From Nocardioides cremeus (GTDB lineage Bacteria > Actinomycetota > Actinomycetes > Propionibacteriales > Nocardioidaceae): DNA of 64,000 nt. Below the pieces are notes generated by a model. The model worked only from the letters and a program-made list of their open reading frames with translations. It was not told the DNA's origin and did not search any database. Of this stretch, positions 1-11,648 are shown piece after piece (position 1 is the stretch's first letter; each line of letters starts with the position of its first letter). Both the position numbers and the translations under genes were made by a program. The stretch is taken from positions 1 through 64,000 of the forward strand of contig NZ_JAULSC010000005.1 of assembly GCF_030518195.1 (NCBI RefSeq), given 5' to 3'.

Positions 1-64
1 CCTGGTGGTCGTTGACCAGACGTACAGCCCTGGCCTTCAGCTCCTGATCGATCTTCTTCGGCAT
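1..64 (-). CDS. IS3-family transposase OrfA, N-terminal fragment (runs off window)
   Basis: The reverse strand from position 64 reads ATG and then MPKKIDQELKARAVRLVNDH, the typical start of the helix-turn-helix OrfA subunit of IS3-family transposases, which binds the element ends. An AGGAGG ribosome site lies 8 bases before the ATG (about 73-78). Only 21 codons are visible because the gene leaves the window at position 1, so the family assignment rests on a short stretch. The intact element should continue to the left with OrfA and then OrfB (DDE integrase). Its presence next to a beheaded HNH gene supports a transposon insertion. Confidence 0.7.
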   Translation of the reverse strand, partial: MPKKIDQELKARAVRLVNDHQ

Positions 65-118
65 GGTGCTCATCCTCCTGGACTCAAACAGGAGCGGCAT
101 CAAACCTGGGGCGCTTCA
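65..118 (-). mobile_element. Terminal end of the IS3-family element
   Basis: Read on the minus strand from 118, the sequence begins TGAAGCGCCCCAGGTTTG, close to the IS3-type terminal inverted repeat that starts TGAAC-GCCCC. It runs straight into the transposase ribosome site and start codon. Position 118 is therefore the likely outer boundary of the insertion, and the sequence from 119 onward is host DNA. The other end lies outside the window, so the repeat partner and target duplication cannot be checked. Confidence 0.6.
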
Positions 119-857
119 GGTCGTGCTCAACGTCCACCTCACCGACACCGCCCTTCGCGGCATCGACCCCACCACCTGCCGGATGAGCGCAGACCCGTTC
201 GCTCCCTCCGCCGGGCTCCACCTGGCCCGCATCGAGGAGACCCGCAGCTTCATCGGCACCGACCAGCTCGCCGAGTGGCTCCGCGTCCCCGGCACCCACG
301 TGGCCTACCGCACCATCACCGATGCACCTGGCATCGCGGACGCCGAGGCGTTCGAACACCCCTTCCGCGCCACCCAGCACCGCAACACCAAGCCCACCGG
401 TGAGGTCACCGCCGAGGACATCCGCCGCTTCGCCAGCGCACCCGACCTACGACCCCACCACCGCCGACCCCTCGACCTGAGCCAGGAGATCACCACCCCC
501 GGCTACACCCCCAGCGACCGGCTCGCCGAACAGACCCGCCAACGCCACCCCCGCTGCGTCTTCCCCCACTGCACCCGCCGCGCACGCCGCCGCCGACCCG
601 ACGAGACCCACGCCGACCTCGACCACATCACCACCCACGACCCCCACGGCCCACCCGGCCAAACGACGACCTCGAACCTCGCCACCCTGTGCCGGCGCCA
701 CCACCGCGCCAAGACCCACACCGCCTGGACCCACCACCCCACCCCCACCGGGTTCATCTGGACCAGCCCGCACCGCTACCAGTACCTCGTCGAACCCCGA
801 GGCACCACCGACCTCGGCCGACCACCACCCACCAGACCACCGACCCGGCTCGTCTGA
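119..857 (+). pseudogene. DUF222/HNH endonuclease, 3' remnant cut by the IS element
   Basis: The reading frame from 119 matches the C-terminal half of the actinobacterial DUF222-HNH proteins: the end of the DUF222 helical region (VVLNVHLTD, LAEWLRVPG) followed by an HNH nuclease module with CVFPHC, DLDHITTHDP and CRRHHRAKTHT, which supply the zinc and catalytic His residues. The family is usually about 400-500 residues and only about 245 codons remain. An ATG at 63 keeps the frame open but lies inside the IS end, so it is unlikely to be the native start. These proteins are common multicopy genes in Nocardioides-like genomes and their cellular role is not established. The remnant ends at a TGA at 855-857. 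Confidence 0.7.
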
Positions 858-927
858 ACCAGCCGACTCGGCGCACCCCGACGCAGCACCACCGCGACGG
901 GGGCACCGGCACGCCCGGACAGCCCGG

Positions 928-1383
928 TCAGAGTCCGGTGGTGCCGTCGATCGACTCGCGCACCCGCCGGATCAGCTCCGTGGTCGAGAGGTCTCCTCTG
1001 CGCCGGACGAGGACGAGACGTCCGCTCGCCACGGCCGGACCGTAGATCGCCTCCGCCTGCTCCATCGACAGGTCGTCGCCGTGCACCACGGTGGTGATCG
1101 CGTGGGCACGCAGGAAGTCCGCGGTCACCGCGAAGGGGGCGTCCTCGACCACCTCGTCGACGTAGCGGCACGCCGCGATGACGGCGACCCGCTCCGCGAG
1201 GGTCATCACCGGGCGCCGCTTGTACGACGCCGCCGTCGCGTCGGACAGCACGCCGACGACCAGCCGGTCCCCGTGGCGGCGGGCCTCACGGAGGAAGGCG
1301 ACGTGCCCGGCGTGGAAGAGGTCACCGACCATGTCGACGTACACCCGCGACGTACCGGTCGTAGGCAGGTCCGCATCGTCCAC
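928..1383 (-). CDS. Cytidylyltransferase-like nucleotidyltransferase
   Basis: This 151-residue protein has the fold signature of the glycerol-3-phosphate/ethanolamine-phosphate cytidylyltransferase group: the nucleotide-binding HAGH motif at residues 24-27 in VDMVGDLFHAGH, KRRPVMTLAERV in the middle, and a C-terminal STTELIRRV that corresponds to the family's ISTT signature. Such enzymes couple a phosphorylated alcohol to CMP (or AMP), giving activated precursors for phospholipid or cell-wall polymers. The substrate cannot be told from the sequence. The GTG at 1383 was chosen because GGAG lies 7 bases upstream and the frame further upstream is inside uppS. It lies 38 bases after uppS on the same strand and is probably the last gene of that operon. 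Confidence 0.75.
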   Translation of the reverse strand: MDDADLPTTGTSRVYVDMVGDLFHAGHVAFLREARRHGDRLVVGVLSDATAASYKRRPVMTLAERVAVIAACRYVDEVVEDAPFAVTADFLRAHAITTVVHGDDLSMEQAEAIYGPAVASGRLVLVRRRGDLSTTELIRRVRESIDGTTGL

Positions 1384-1421
1384 GTCGGGGCTCCGCTCTC
1401 TCGGCCACGCAGCGCGGGGCG

Positions 1422-2198
1422 TCAGGCGTTCGGCAGCGCGCCGCCGTACCGGCGGTCGCGGGAGGCGTAGGTCTCGATGGCCGACCACAGCGCGCGGCGG
1501 TCGACGTCGGGCCAGAGCACGTCGGTGAAGACCATCTCGGCGTAGGCGGCCTGCCAGAGCATGAAGTTGGACAGCCGCTGCTCGCCGGAGGTGCGCCAGA
1601 CCATGTCGGCGTCGGCGAGGTCGGGCAGGTAGAGGTGGCGCGCCAGCGTCTTCTCGGTGATCTTCTCGGGATCCAGCCGGCCCGCCGCGACCTCGCGGCC
1701 GATGGCGCGGGCGGCGTCGGCCAGCTCGGCGCGCCCGCCGTAGTTGACGCACATCGTCAGCGTCAGCACGTCGTTGTCGCGGGTCATCTCCTCGGCCGCG
1801 CGCAGCTCCTTGACCACCGAGCGCCACAGCCGCGGCGTGCGCCCGGCCCAGCGCACCCGCACCCCCAGCTCGTGCATCTCGTCGCGGCGGCGTCGGATGA
1901 CGTCGCGGTTGAAGCCCATCAGGAAGCGCACCTCGTCGGGCGAGCGCGACCAGTTCTCCGTGGAGAACGCATAGGCCGACACGGCCTTGACCCCGATCTC
2001 GATGGCGCCCTCGACCACGTCGAAGAGCGAGCTCTCGCCCATCTCGTGCCCGCGGGTGCGGGCCAGCCCGCGCTGCTTGGCCCACCGGCCGTTGCCGTCC
2101 ATCACGATGGCCACGTGCTCGGGCACGAGCTCGCGCGGCAGCACGGGCGGGGTGGCGCCCGAGGGGTGCGGGGTGGGCGTTCGTACGGCGCGTCTCAC
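1422..2198 (-). CDS. uppS: Isoprenyl transferase (undecaprenyl/decaprenyl diphosphate synthase)
   Basis: At 258 residues this is the normal size for cis-prenyltransferases (E. coli UppS has 253). It carries the family motif [13 protein letters not shown] with the catalytic Asp at residue 34, [12 protein letters not shown], and the C-terminal [11 protein letters not shown] that binds diphosphate. The enzyme condenses isopentenyl diphosphate units to the C50-C55 carrier lipid used for peptidoglycan and polysaccharide export. Neighbourhood with recO identifies it as the counterpart of M. tuberculosis Rv2361c. The GTG start at 2198 overlaps the stop of the upstream histidine kinase gene (GTGA), so the two are probably translationally coupled. 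It may supply carrier lipid to the polysaccharide locus at 43-54 kb. Confidence 0.93.
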   Translation of the reverse strand: MRRAVRTPTPHPSGATPPVLPRELVPEHVAIVMDGNGRWAKQRGLARTRGHEMGESSLFDVVEGAIEIGVKAVSAYAFSTENWSRSPDEVRFLMGFNRDVIRRRRDEMHELGVRVRWAGRTPRLWRSVVKELRAAEEMTRDNDVLTLTMCVNYGGRAELADAARAIGREVAAGRLDPEKITEKTLARHLYLPDLADADMVWRTSGEQRLSNFMLWQAAYAEMVFTDVLWPDVDRRALWSAIETYASRDRRYGGALPNA

Positions 2199-3787
2199 GC
2201 CCCGGAGCCTACGGCGCCACCGCCGCGCGGCAGCAGCACCCGCGCCCGCAGACCACCGCCCGGCGCGTCGTCGAGCTCGATGCGCCCGGCGTGGGCGGCG
2301 ACGATGTCGCGGGTGATCGCCAGGCCCAGGCCGACCCCGGGCAGCACCTGGTCGCGGGCGGCGCGGGTGCGGAAGAAGCGCCCGAAGACCTGCTCGCGCT
2401 CGACGGGATCGATGCCGGGGCAGGTGTCGCTGACGCAGACCTCGACCTCGTCGTCGCCGGGCACGAGCTCGACGCGCACCCGCCCGCCGGCCGGGGTGTG
2501 CTTCAGCGCGTTGGAGAGCAGGTTGTCGACCACCTGGCGCACCCGCTGGCCGTCGACGTACGCCGCCTGCTCGCCGTCGGCGCACACCTGCAGCTCGACG
2601 TGTCGTGCGGCGGCCACGGGCCGGGCGGCCTCGACCTGCTCGCGCACCAGGGCGGCCAGGTCGACCGTCGTGCGCTGCACCGCCGTCGGGCTCGCGTCGG
2701 CCACCGCGGTGGAGAGCAGGTCGGCCACCAGCCGCTCGAGGCGGTGGGCGTTGCGGTCGGCGACCTGGAGGTGGCGCACTGCCTGCTCGGGCAGGTCCTC
2801 GCGCTCGAGCAGCACCGCGAGGTAGCCGACGATCGAGGTGAGCGGGGTGCGCAGCTCGTGCGAGACCGCCGCCACGAAGGCGTCCTTGACCTCCATCGCC
2901 TCCATGAAGTCCGTGACGTCCTTGTAGGCCAGGCCCGAGCCCGTCTGGCGCCCGGAGTCGTCACGGATCGAGCGCGCCGAGACCGACAGCGCCCGCCGCT
3001 CCACCCCCTGCCCGACCCAGATCCGGATGTCGTCGAACTCCTCGCCGAGCCGCGCCCGGTGGGTGGGCATCTCCCCGCGCTCCATCACGGTGCTCGCGTC
3101 GGCGTGGCGCACCTGGCCCAGCTGGCCCGCGACGCCGTGGTGGCCGTCGGGGAAGGCCAGCGCCATGAAGTCCTCGTGCCGCTTGTTGCGGCCCACGTAG
3201 CGTCCCTGCTCGTCGAGCAGCAGCAGCCCGACGTCGACGGTGTCGAGGATGGCCTCGGCCGTGCGCCGCTGGTGCGCGATCGTGTCGAGCGCAGCGGCCA
3301 GGTCGTGGCCCCGCCTGGTGGCCTCGGCCCGCTCGCGCTCGGCACGGCGCACCCCGGAGGCGACCAGCAGGCCGGCGGTCACCGCCACCACGGGCGGCAG
3401 CACCGCCCGGGCCAGGTCCGGCCCGCCGGCGCCGGCGTACGCGAGACCCGGGCCGGAGACGAGCAGCAGCGCGGCCGCGCCTCCCGCCCAGGCACCGCCC
3501 CGGCCGAGGTGCCGGGCCAGCCAGAGCACCGGCAGCACCGAGAGGATCGCGGCGGCGCTGCCCTCGGGGGTCAGCCGCGTCAGGTCGGCGAGCGCCACCG
3601 CCACGTAGGGACCGCGCGTGCCCGGCCGGGGCGCGAGCACGGTCGCCAGCGTCACGACGACCAGCAGCACCAGCCCGGCGGCCGGCCACGAGAGCCAGGT
3701 GGGCGAGCCGGTCGGCACGCGCAGCGCGACCTCAAGCAGCACGAGCAGCGCGAAGCCGCCCTGCAGCAGTCGCGGGTCGTCCTGCAC
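2195..3787 (-). CDS. Membrane sensor histidine kinase (PAS, HisKA, HATPase)
   Basis: The 530-residue protein begins with about five hydrophobic segments (residues about 10-145). A PAS-like region follows (about 175-295), then HisKA with [14 protein letters not shown] and the phospho-accepting His310. The ATPase domain has an N box ([10 protein letters not shown], 421-430) and a G2 box (GVGLGLA, 484-490). The G1 box reads DTCPGID instead of the usual DTGPGI, so one nucleotide-loop glycine is a cysteine. No response regulator gene is adjacent, which makes it an orphan kinase. The GTG start has GAGGAGG 4 bases upstream. It is coupled to uppS through a GTGA overlap, suggesting co-expression with carrier-lipid synthesis. 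The signal sensed is unknown. Confidence 0.88.
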   Translation of the reverse strand: MQDDPRLLQGGFALLVLLEVALRVPTGSPTWLSWPAAGLVLLVVVTLATVLAPRPGTRGPYVAVALADLTRLTPEGSAAAILSVLPVLWLARHLGRGGAWAGGAAALLLVSGPGLAYAGAGGPDLARAVLPPVVAVTAGLLVASGVRRAERERAEATRRGHDLAAALDTIAHQRRTAEAILDTVDVGLLLLDEQGRYVGRNKRHEDFMALAFPDGHHGVAGQLGQVRHADASTVMERGEMPTHRARLGEEFDDIRIWVGQGVERRALSVSARSIRDDSGRQTGSGLAYKDVTDFMEAMEVKDAFVAAVSHELRTPLTSIVGYLAVLLEREDLPEQAVRHLQVADRNAHRLERLVADLLSTAVADASPTAVQRTTVDLAALVREQVEAARPVAAARHVELQVCADGEQAAYVDGQRVRQVVDNLLSNALKHTPAGGRVRVELVPGDDEVEVCVSDTCPGIDPVEREQVFGRFFRTRAARDQVLPGVGLGLAITRDIVAAHAGRIELDDAPGGGLRARVLLPRGGGAVGSGA

Positions 3788-3894
3788 GGCGCCTCCTCGG
3801 GTGAGGCTTTACCTTGGCAGACCGCGGGCCCCTCGGCCCTCCTCCACCACGCTCTCGTCGCGCCGTGTCGCTCCGAGCCGCAGCGGTACGGCGC

Positions 3895-4623
3895 TCAGCG
3901 CTCGACGTAGGCCAGGGACCGCAGCCCGCGCTCGACGTGCCAGGCCAGGTAGGCCGCCACCAGGCCGCTGGCCTCCTTGCGGGTGCGCTGGTCGGCCTGC
4001 GCCACGACCGGCCAGTCACCGGCCAGCAGGGCGCCGAGCAGCTCGACGGTCGCCGCGGCCGGCCCTGCCGAGCCCGGCAGCCGGCAGGTGCTGCAGAGCA
4101 TCCCGCCCATCGAGGGGTTGAACCACCGGTGCGGGCCCTCGACGCCGCAGCGCGCGCAGTGGTCGAAGGACGGCGCGTAGCCGGCCACCGACAGCGAGCG
4201 CAGCAGGTAGGAGTCGAGCACCTGGCTGGGGCCCTTGTCGCCGGCGACCATGGCTCGCAGCCCGCCCACCAGCAGCAGGAAGTGCTGGGTCGCCGGCTCC
4301 TTCTCCTCGGTCACCAGCCGCTCGGCGGTCTCGAGCATCACCGTGCCCGCGGTGTAGCGCTCGTAGTCGGCGCCCAGCCCGCTCGCGAACGGCGTCAGCG
4401 TCTCGGCCTGCGTGATCGTGTCGAGGTTGCGTCCGTCGGCGAGCTGCAGGTCGACGTGGGTGAAGGGCTCCAGCCGGGAGCCGAACCGCGACGTCGTGCG
4501 TCGTACGCCGCGCGCGACGGCACGCACCCGCCCGTGCTGGCGGGTCAGCAGGGTGATGATGCGGTCCGCCTCGCCCAGCTTGTGGGTGCGCAGCACGACC
4601 GCCTCGTCGCGGTAGAGAGGCAC
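3895..4623 (-). CDS. recO: DNA repair protein RecO
   Basis: RecO loads RecA with RecR during gap and double-strand-break repair. The protein has 242 residues, the usual length, with the N-terminal OB fold (YRDEAVVLRTHKLGEADRI) and a C-terminal helical domain. Four cysteines (156, 159, 177, 180; CARC and CSTC) form a probable zinc site, as in many actinobacterial RecO proteins. The GTG at 4623 is the only sensible start. A run of GGGGGA directly abuts it and CACAAT lies 6 bases upstream, which fits a leaderless transcript better than a Shine-Dalgarno start. It sits between a hydrolase gene and the histidine kinase/uppS pair, matching the recO-uppS neighbourhood of other actinobacteria. Confidence 0.93.
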   Translation of the reverse strand: MPLYRDEAVVLRTHKLGEADRIITLLTRQHGRVRAVARGVRRTTSRFGSRLEPFTHVDLQLADGRNLDTITQAETLTPFASGLGADYERYTAGTVMLETAERLVTEEKEPATQHFLLLVGGLRAMVAGDKGPSQVLDSYLLRSLSVAGYAPSFDHCARCGVEGPHRWFNPSMGGMLCSTCRLPGSAGPAAATVELLGALLAGDWPVVAQADQRTRKEASGLVAAYLAWHVERGLRSLAYVER

Positions 4624-4629
4624 TCCCCC

Positions 4630-4635
4630 ATTGTG
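4630..4635 (-). promoter_or_regulatory. Candidate -10 element for leaderless recO
   Basis: CACAAT on the minus strand ends 6 bases before the recO GTG, so transcription would begin at or next to the start codon. No convincing -35 hexamer was found at 17 bases. Confidence 0.35.
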
Positions 4636-4658
4636 CCCGGGGGTCGGGCACCGACCGG

Positions 4659-5513
4659 TCAGGCGCGGCGGGAGCGCCGCGTGCTCGAGCGCCAGGCGCC
4701 TGCGCAGAAGTCGACCGCGACCTGGTCGAGCCGCTCCGGCGAGCGGCGCCACTCCAGGATCGAGCGCGCCCTGACGAACTCGGCTGCCGGCATCTCCTCG
4801 GCCAGCAGCGCGGCGTCGGCGGCCGGGTGCACGGGGTCGCGGGGGTGGCCCACCACCAGGGTCGGCACCGTGATGGCGCGCCGCTCGGCGGCCGACGGCG
4901 CGACCCGGCCGAAGAAGAGCCCGTGCACCACCGCGGCCACGGCGTCGGCGCGCTGGTCGAGGGTGTCGAGGCCGATGCCGGCCCAGAACGGCACCAGCCC
5001 CCGCGGCACCGGCCGGGTCAGGCGGCGCAGCGTGTTCACCGTGAACGGCGCGAAGCGGGCCGTCATCAGCAGCGGCCCGAACGCCACGATCGCGGCCTCC
5101 AGCGCGTTGTCGAGCACCGGCATCTCCAGCAGCAGCCCGCGCACCCGCTCGGGCTCCGTGGCCGCCACCTCGAGGGAGACGTTCGCGCCCAGGGAGGTGC
5201 CACCGACCACGGCCTGCGCAGCGCCCAGGTGGTCGAGCAGCGCGACCACCTGGGCAGCGAACGCGCTGACCGAGTAGGCCTGCGGGTCGGCCGGCCGGTC
5301 GGAGCGCCCGTGCCCGAGCAGGTCGAGGGTCACCACGTGGAGCCCGTCGGCCGCCAGGCGGCGGGCCAGGGGCTGGTGCATCCGCCGCGGCATCAGCTGG
5401 CCGTGCAGCAGCACGACCCACGAGTCGCCACCGCCGTACTCGGTGTACTCGAGGCGGTCGCGGGACCCCTCGGAGCCGAGGAAGAACTGACCGATGCGCT
5501 CGGAGACCAGCAT
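4659..5513 (-). CDS. Alpha/beta hydrolase
   Basis: The 284-residue protein has the alpha/beta hydrolase core: an oxyanion-loop LLHGQL (about 35-40), DLLGHGRSDRP, and the nucleophile elbow GGTSLGA with Ser107. An acidic residue appears in VGHPRDPVHP near residue 230. The usual late catalytic histidine is not obvious: the segment before the C-terminus reads ILEWRRSPERL. The enzyme may therefore be diverged, or use the His of DPVHP. The substrate is unknown. The ATG at 5513 is preferred over an upstream TTG at 5522 because TAGATT lies exactly 7 bases before it, consistent with leaderless transcription. recO follows 35 bases downstream. Confidence 0.8.
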   Translation of the reverse strand: MLVSERIGQFFLGSEGSRDRLEYTEYGGGDSWVVLLHGQLMPRRMHQPLARRLAADGLHVVTLDLLGHGRSDRPADPQAYSVSAFAAQVVALLDHLGAAQAVVGGTSLGANVSLEVAATEPERVRGLLLEMPVLDNALEAAIVAFGPLLMTARFAPFTVNTLRRLTRPVPRGLVPFWAGIGLDTLDQRADAVAAVVHGLFFGRVAPSAAERRAITVPTLVVGHPRDPVHPAADAALLAEEMPAAEFVRARSILEWRRSPERLDQVAVDFCAGAWRSSTRRSRRA

Positions 5514-5520
5514 GCCCCCC

Positions 5521-5526
5521 AATCTA
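5521..5526 (-). promoter_or_regulatory. -10 element (TAGATT) of the hydrolase gene
   Basis: TAGATT on the minus strand is followed by 7 bases (GGGGGGC) and then the ATG at 5513. It matches TANNNT, and the spacing puts the transcript start at the start codon. Confidence 0.5.
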
Positions 5527-5614
5527 GGGCAAAGACTCGCCGCTGAGGCCGCTCGTCCGGCGCCACGCCGTGCGTTCGCCGGACCACATCGCCCATACAG
5601 GTGATGATGTCGCC

Positions 5615-8434
5615 ATGCCGACCTCGCGTCGCGCGCACCTCAGCGCGCCCTGGACCGCCCTGGTCCTGGTCGCGGTGTACGCCGTCGGGCTGGGCTCGGT
5701 GGTGCTGCGCCCCGCCGACAACCCGGTCGCGGTGTGGTGGCCGGCGGCCGGCCTCTCGGTGGCCCTGGTCGCGCTGACCCGTCCCGGCCGCCGCGAGCTG
5801 GCCCTGGTGGCGCTCGCGCTCGTGGTCGCCACCGGCCTGTCCAACCTCACCGGCGGCCGGTCGTGGCAGGTCTCGTTGTTCTTCGGCGTCGCCAACACCG
5901 CCGAGGCGCTGGTGGCGGGGCTGGTGCTGCGGGCCAGCACCGCGGTCGGGGCACCGCGGATCGGCGACCTGCGCGACCTGCTGCGCCTGGTGGTCGCCAC
6001 CGTCCTCGGCGCCGCCACGATCGGGCTGCTGCTCCTCGCCGCCGCCGGCCCGTTGGGCCTGGGGGTGCCGCTCGAGGTGTCGCGCACCGTCTTCACCTCC
6101 CACGCAGCGGCGGTGCTGCTGGTCGTGCCCGCCGTCCTGGTGCCCCGCCGCCCACGCGACCCCTCCGGTCCCGACGAGCAGCCGGCGCCCCGCGGGGCCG
6201 CGGGCCTCGAGCTGCCGGCGCAGGTGGTGGTGACCACCCTGGCCACCGCCGCCGTCTTCGTGCCGCAGGACGCGCTGCCCCTGACCTTCGTCCCCCTGGT
6301 GCCGCTGACCTGGGCGGCGCTGCGGCTGGGCCCACGCCTGACCGCGCTCGAGCTCGTCGTCTTCGCCGCGGCGGTCACGGTGCTGACCCAGCGCGGCGAG
6401 GGTCCCTTCGCCGGTGGCGAGCTCGGCCCGGTGGCCGGGGCCGGCATCGCCCAGGCCTACCTCGCCTGCGCGGTGCTGCTGACCCTGCCCCTCGCCCTGC
6501 TGCTCGAGGAGCGCAACCGGCTCTTCGACGAGGTGCGCTCCGAGCGCCGGCTCTTCCGCGCCAACTTCACCGACTCCCTGGTCGGCCAGCTCCTGCTGCG
6601 CGAGGGCCCCGACGGGCTGCGCGTCGACGAGGCCAACCAGACCGCCGCGGACCTCCTGGGCCGCTCCCCCGACGACCTGGTCGGGTGCGAGGTCGACGAG
6701 GTCGTCGTGGTCGAGGACGGCGGGCTCGCCGCGCGCCTCGTCCGCCCGGGAGCCGGCGGGGGCGCCGGCCCGGCGGCCGGCTGGCGGGGCCGGGGCGGTG
6801 TCGCCGGCCGGGCCGATGCCCGGGTCAGCATCTCGGTCAGCCGGATCTCCGCCGGCGCCGGCGCGCCCGTGTGGTCCGTCCAGCTGCTCGACGTCACCGC
6901 CGAGCAGCTCGCGCACCGCCGGCTCTCCGACGCCGAGAAGCTCACCAGCGCCACCCTCGACACCACCGCCGCCATCATCCTGGTGACCGACCTCGACGCC
7001 CGGATCGTGCGGGTCAACGCCGCCACCGCCGAGATGACCGGCTACACCGAGACCGACCTGGTCGGCAAGCGCCTGTGGGAGACGACGCTGGCCCCCGACA
7101 GCGCGCACGACCTCGAGTCGCTCTTCCTGTGGCCCAACCGCTCCGGGGCCCCGGTGGTGCGTGAGCACGACGCGGTGACGCTCGGCGGCGAGCGACGCCG
7201 GATCGTGTGGAGCAACAACCTGGTCCGCGACGAGGACGGCATGCCGGCGTACGCCGTGCTGACCGGGATCGACGTGACCACCGAGCGGGCCAGCGCCGGG
7301 CTGGTCACCCACCTGATGCAGGCGGCTGTCTCGACCGCCATCGTCGGGCTCGACGCCCGCGGTCGCATCAGCGTCGTCAACTCCGGCGCCGAGCACCTGC
7401 TGCACCGCGAGTCCGTCGACCTGGTCGGGCTGCCGTTCACGATGCTGCTCGACCCCGAGCAGCTCCAGGCGCGGCTCGGCTGCACCGACCACGACGCCGT
7501 CTTCGCCGCCCTGACCGCCTCGCTCGGCGAGGAGGAGCAGCCCAACCGCGACTGGTGGTGGGTCGACGGCGAGGGCGAGCGGCGTGTGGTGTCGATGTCG
7601 CTGTCGGCGACCGGCAGCGACACCGGCGCCCAGGTCGGCTTCCTGTGCGTGGGCCGCGACGTCACCGAGCAGCGCCGCGCCCAGGACCTCGTGGTCGCCG
7701 CCCTCGAGAAGGAGCGCACCGCCGTCGAGCGGCTGCAGGCCATCGACGAGGCCAAGAACGAGTTCGTCTCGACCGTCTCGCACGAGCTGCGCACCCCGGT
7801 GACCAGCATCGTCGGCTACACCGAGCTGCTCCAGGACGGCACCCTGGTCGCGCCCGCCGACGACCAGCTGCCGCTGCTCGACAGCATCGCCCGCAACGGC
7901 CAGCGCCTGATCGTGCTGTGCAACGACCTGCTGCTGCTCTCGGGGCTCGACTCGGGCGACGTCAGCTGGAAGGCCGAGGAGGTCGACCTGGCCGCCCTGC
8001 TCGAGGCGGTGCGCGAGGCCACCGCCGCACTGCTCGTGGGCCGCGACCTCGACGTGGCCTGGGAGCGGCCCGCGCACCCCGTGGTGGCCCTCGGTGACGG
8101 CTCCCAGCTCGAGCGGGTGCTGCTCAACCTGGTCGGCAACGCCCTGAAGTTCACCGAGGACGGCGGGGTGGTGCGGGTCCGGCTCGAGTCAGCCCCCGGC
8201 GAGGCCGTCCTGGTCGTCAGCGACACCGGCATCGGCATCCCCGTCGAGGAGCAGGACGGCCTCTTCGAGCGCTTCTTCCGCTCCTCCACCGCCCAGGAGC
8301 AGGCCATCCAGGGCACCGGGCTGGGCCTGTCCATCGTGTCCTCGGTGGTGCAGGCGCACGGCGGGTCGATCGCCGTGCGCTCCGCCCACCTCGAGGGCAG
8401 CACCTTCACCGTCCGGCTGCCGCTGAAGTCCTAG
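5615..8434 (+). CDS. MASE1/multi-PAS hybrid-length sensor histidine kinase
   Basis: This 939-residue kinase has an N-terminal MASE1-type membrane domain (about residues 5-305, many hydrophobic helices including NPVAVWWPAAGLSVAL), then three PAS-like segments (about 320-435, 440-560, 565-690). HisKA follows with SHELRTPVTSIVGY (His723), and a complete ATPase domain with NLVGNALKF and DTGIGIP (Asp near 870). It would autophosphorylate in response to an unknown signal sensed by MASE1 or PAS. No cognate regulator is adjacent; the NarL-type protein at 10480 lies beyond leuA. The ATG at 5615 was chosen over a GTG at 5570 because the intervening residues are not hydrophobic or conserved-looking. It converges on leuA with only 15 bases between stops. 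Confidence 0.88.
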   Translation: MPTSRRAHLSAPWTALVLVAVYAVGLGSVVLRPADNPVAVWWPAAGLSVALVALTRPGRRELALVALALVVATGLSNLTGGRSWQVSLFFGVANTAEALVAGLVLRASTAVGAPRIGDLRDLLRLVVATVLGAATIGLLLLAAAGPLGLGVPLEVSRTVFTSHAAAVLLVVPAVLVPRRPRDPSGPDEQPAPRGAAGLELPAQVVVTTLATAAVFVPQDALPLTFVPLVPLTWAALRLGPRLTALELVVFAAAVTVLTQRGEGPFAGGELGPVAGAGIAQAYLACAVLLTLPLALLLEERNRLFDEVRSERRLFRANFTDSLVGQLLLREGPDGLRVDEANQTAADLLGRSPDDLVGCEVDEVVVVEDGGLAARLVRPGAGGGAGPAAGWRGRGGVAGRADARVSISVSRISAGAGAPVWSVQLLDVTAEQLAHRRLSDAEKLTSATLDTTAAIILVTDLDARIVRVNAATAEMTGYTETDLVGKRLWETTLAPDSAHDLESLFLWPNRSGAPVVREHDAVTLGGERRRIVWSNNLVRDEDGMPAYAVLTGIDVTTERASAGLVTHLMQAAVSTAIVGLDARGRISVVNSGAEHLLHRESVDLVGLPFTMLLDPEQLQARLGCTDHDAVFAALTASLGEEEQPNRDWWWVDGEGERRVVSMSLSATGSDTGAQVGFLCVGRDVTEQRRAQDLVVAALEKERTAVERLQAIDEAKNEFVSTVSHELRTPVTSIVGYTELLQDGTLVAPADDQLPLLDSIARNGQRLIVLCNDLLLLSGLDSGDVSWKAEEVDLAALLEAVREATAALLVGRDLDVAWERPAHPVVALGDGSQLERVLLNLVGNALKFTEDGGVVRVRLESAPGEAVLVVSDTGIGIPVEEQDGLFERFFRSSTAQEQAIQGTGLGLSIVSSVVQAHGGSIAVRSAHLEGSTFTVRLPLKS

Positions 8435-8449
8435 CGCCGGGGCCGGCCC

Positions 8450-11118
<2,669 letters not shown>

Positions 11119-11141
11119 GCCCCCGGCCGGCTGCTTCCGGC

Positions 11142-11147
11142 TACCGT
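11142..11147 (+). promoter_or_regulatory. -10 element (TACCGT) of the flavodoxin-like gene
   Basis: TACCGT is separated by exactly 6 bases (GGCGCC) from the ATG at 11154, with no ribosome site, which is typical of a leaderless actinobacterial promoter. Confidence 0.5.
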
Positions 11148-11153
11148 GGCGCC

Positions 11154-11648
11154 ATGGCCAGGCTCCTGGTGGTCCACCACTCCCCCACCCCCACGCTGCG
11201 CTCGCTGAGCGAGGCCGTCGTGGCCGGCACCCGCGACGAGGCGCTGAGCGGCGTCGAGGTCGTGGTGCGCGAGGCCCTCGAGGCCGACGCCGACGACGTG
11301 CGCGCCGCCGACGGCTTCCTGCTCGGCACCCCCGCCAACTTCGGCTACATGTCGGGGGCGCTCAAGCACTTCTTCGACACCATCTTCCTGCAGTCCGGCG
11401 GCGACCTGGGCCAGGACGGCTCCGCCGGGCAGGGAGCGGCGGGCGGCAGCCGGCGGCCCTACGGGCTGTGGGTGCACGGACGCTACGACACCACCGGCGC
11501 GGTGCGCTCGGTGCGCAGCATCGTGCAGGCACTGGGATGGACCCAGAGCGCCGAGGTGCTGGAGGTGCTCGGCGACGTCGGCGAGCCGCAGCTCGAGCAG
11601 GCCTACGAGCTGGGCGGCACCCTGGCCGCGCTGCTCTGCGACGACTGA
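11154..11648 (+). CDS. Flavodoxin-fold NAD(P)H-dependent oxidoreductase
   Basis: The 164-residue protein begins LLVVHHSPTPTLRSL, an FMN phosphate-binding loop of the flavodoxin/WrbA fold, and has the second flavin-contacting loop GTPANFGYMSGALKHFFD at about residues 62-79. An insertion rich in Gly and Ser (about 82-100) precedes GLWVHGRYDTTGA. Such proteins carry FMN and reduce quinones or act as electron carriers. The substrate is unknown. It stands alone between a regulator and a lipoprotein gene, and its own TACCGT -10 element suggests independent transcription. Confidence 0.75.
   Translation: MARLLVVHHSPTPTLRSLSEAVVAGTRDEALSGVEVVVREALEADADDVRAADGFLLGTPANFGYMSGALKHFFDTIFLQSGGDLGQDGSAGQGAAGGSRRPYGLWVHGRYDTTGAVRSVRSIVQALGWTQSAEVLEVLGDVGEPQLEQAYELGGTLAALLCDD

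Noticed and set aside
63..118. ATG at 63 as native start of the HNH gene
   Set aside because: It lies within the IS end and overlaps the transposase start on the other strand; family similarity begins only at 119.
3788..3830. Possible iron box (GTGAGGCTTTACCTT) before the histidine kinase gene
   Set aside because: It needs a one-base insertion to align with the DtxR/IdeR consensus and has poor symmetry compared with the site at 36545.
5393..8077. Open frame of 894 codons on the minus strand
   Set aside because: It is antisense to the MASE1 histidine kinase and of low complexity, with no recognisable motif.
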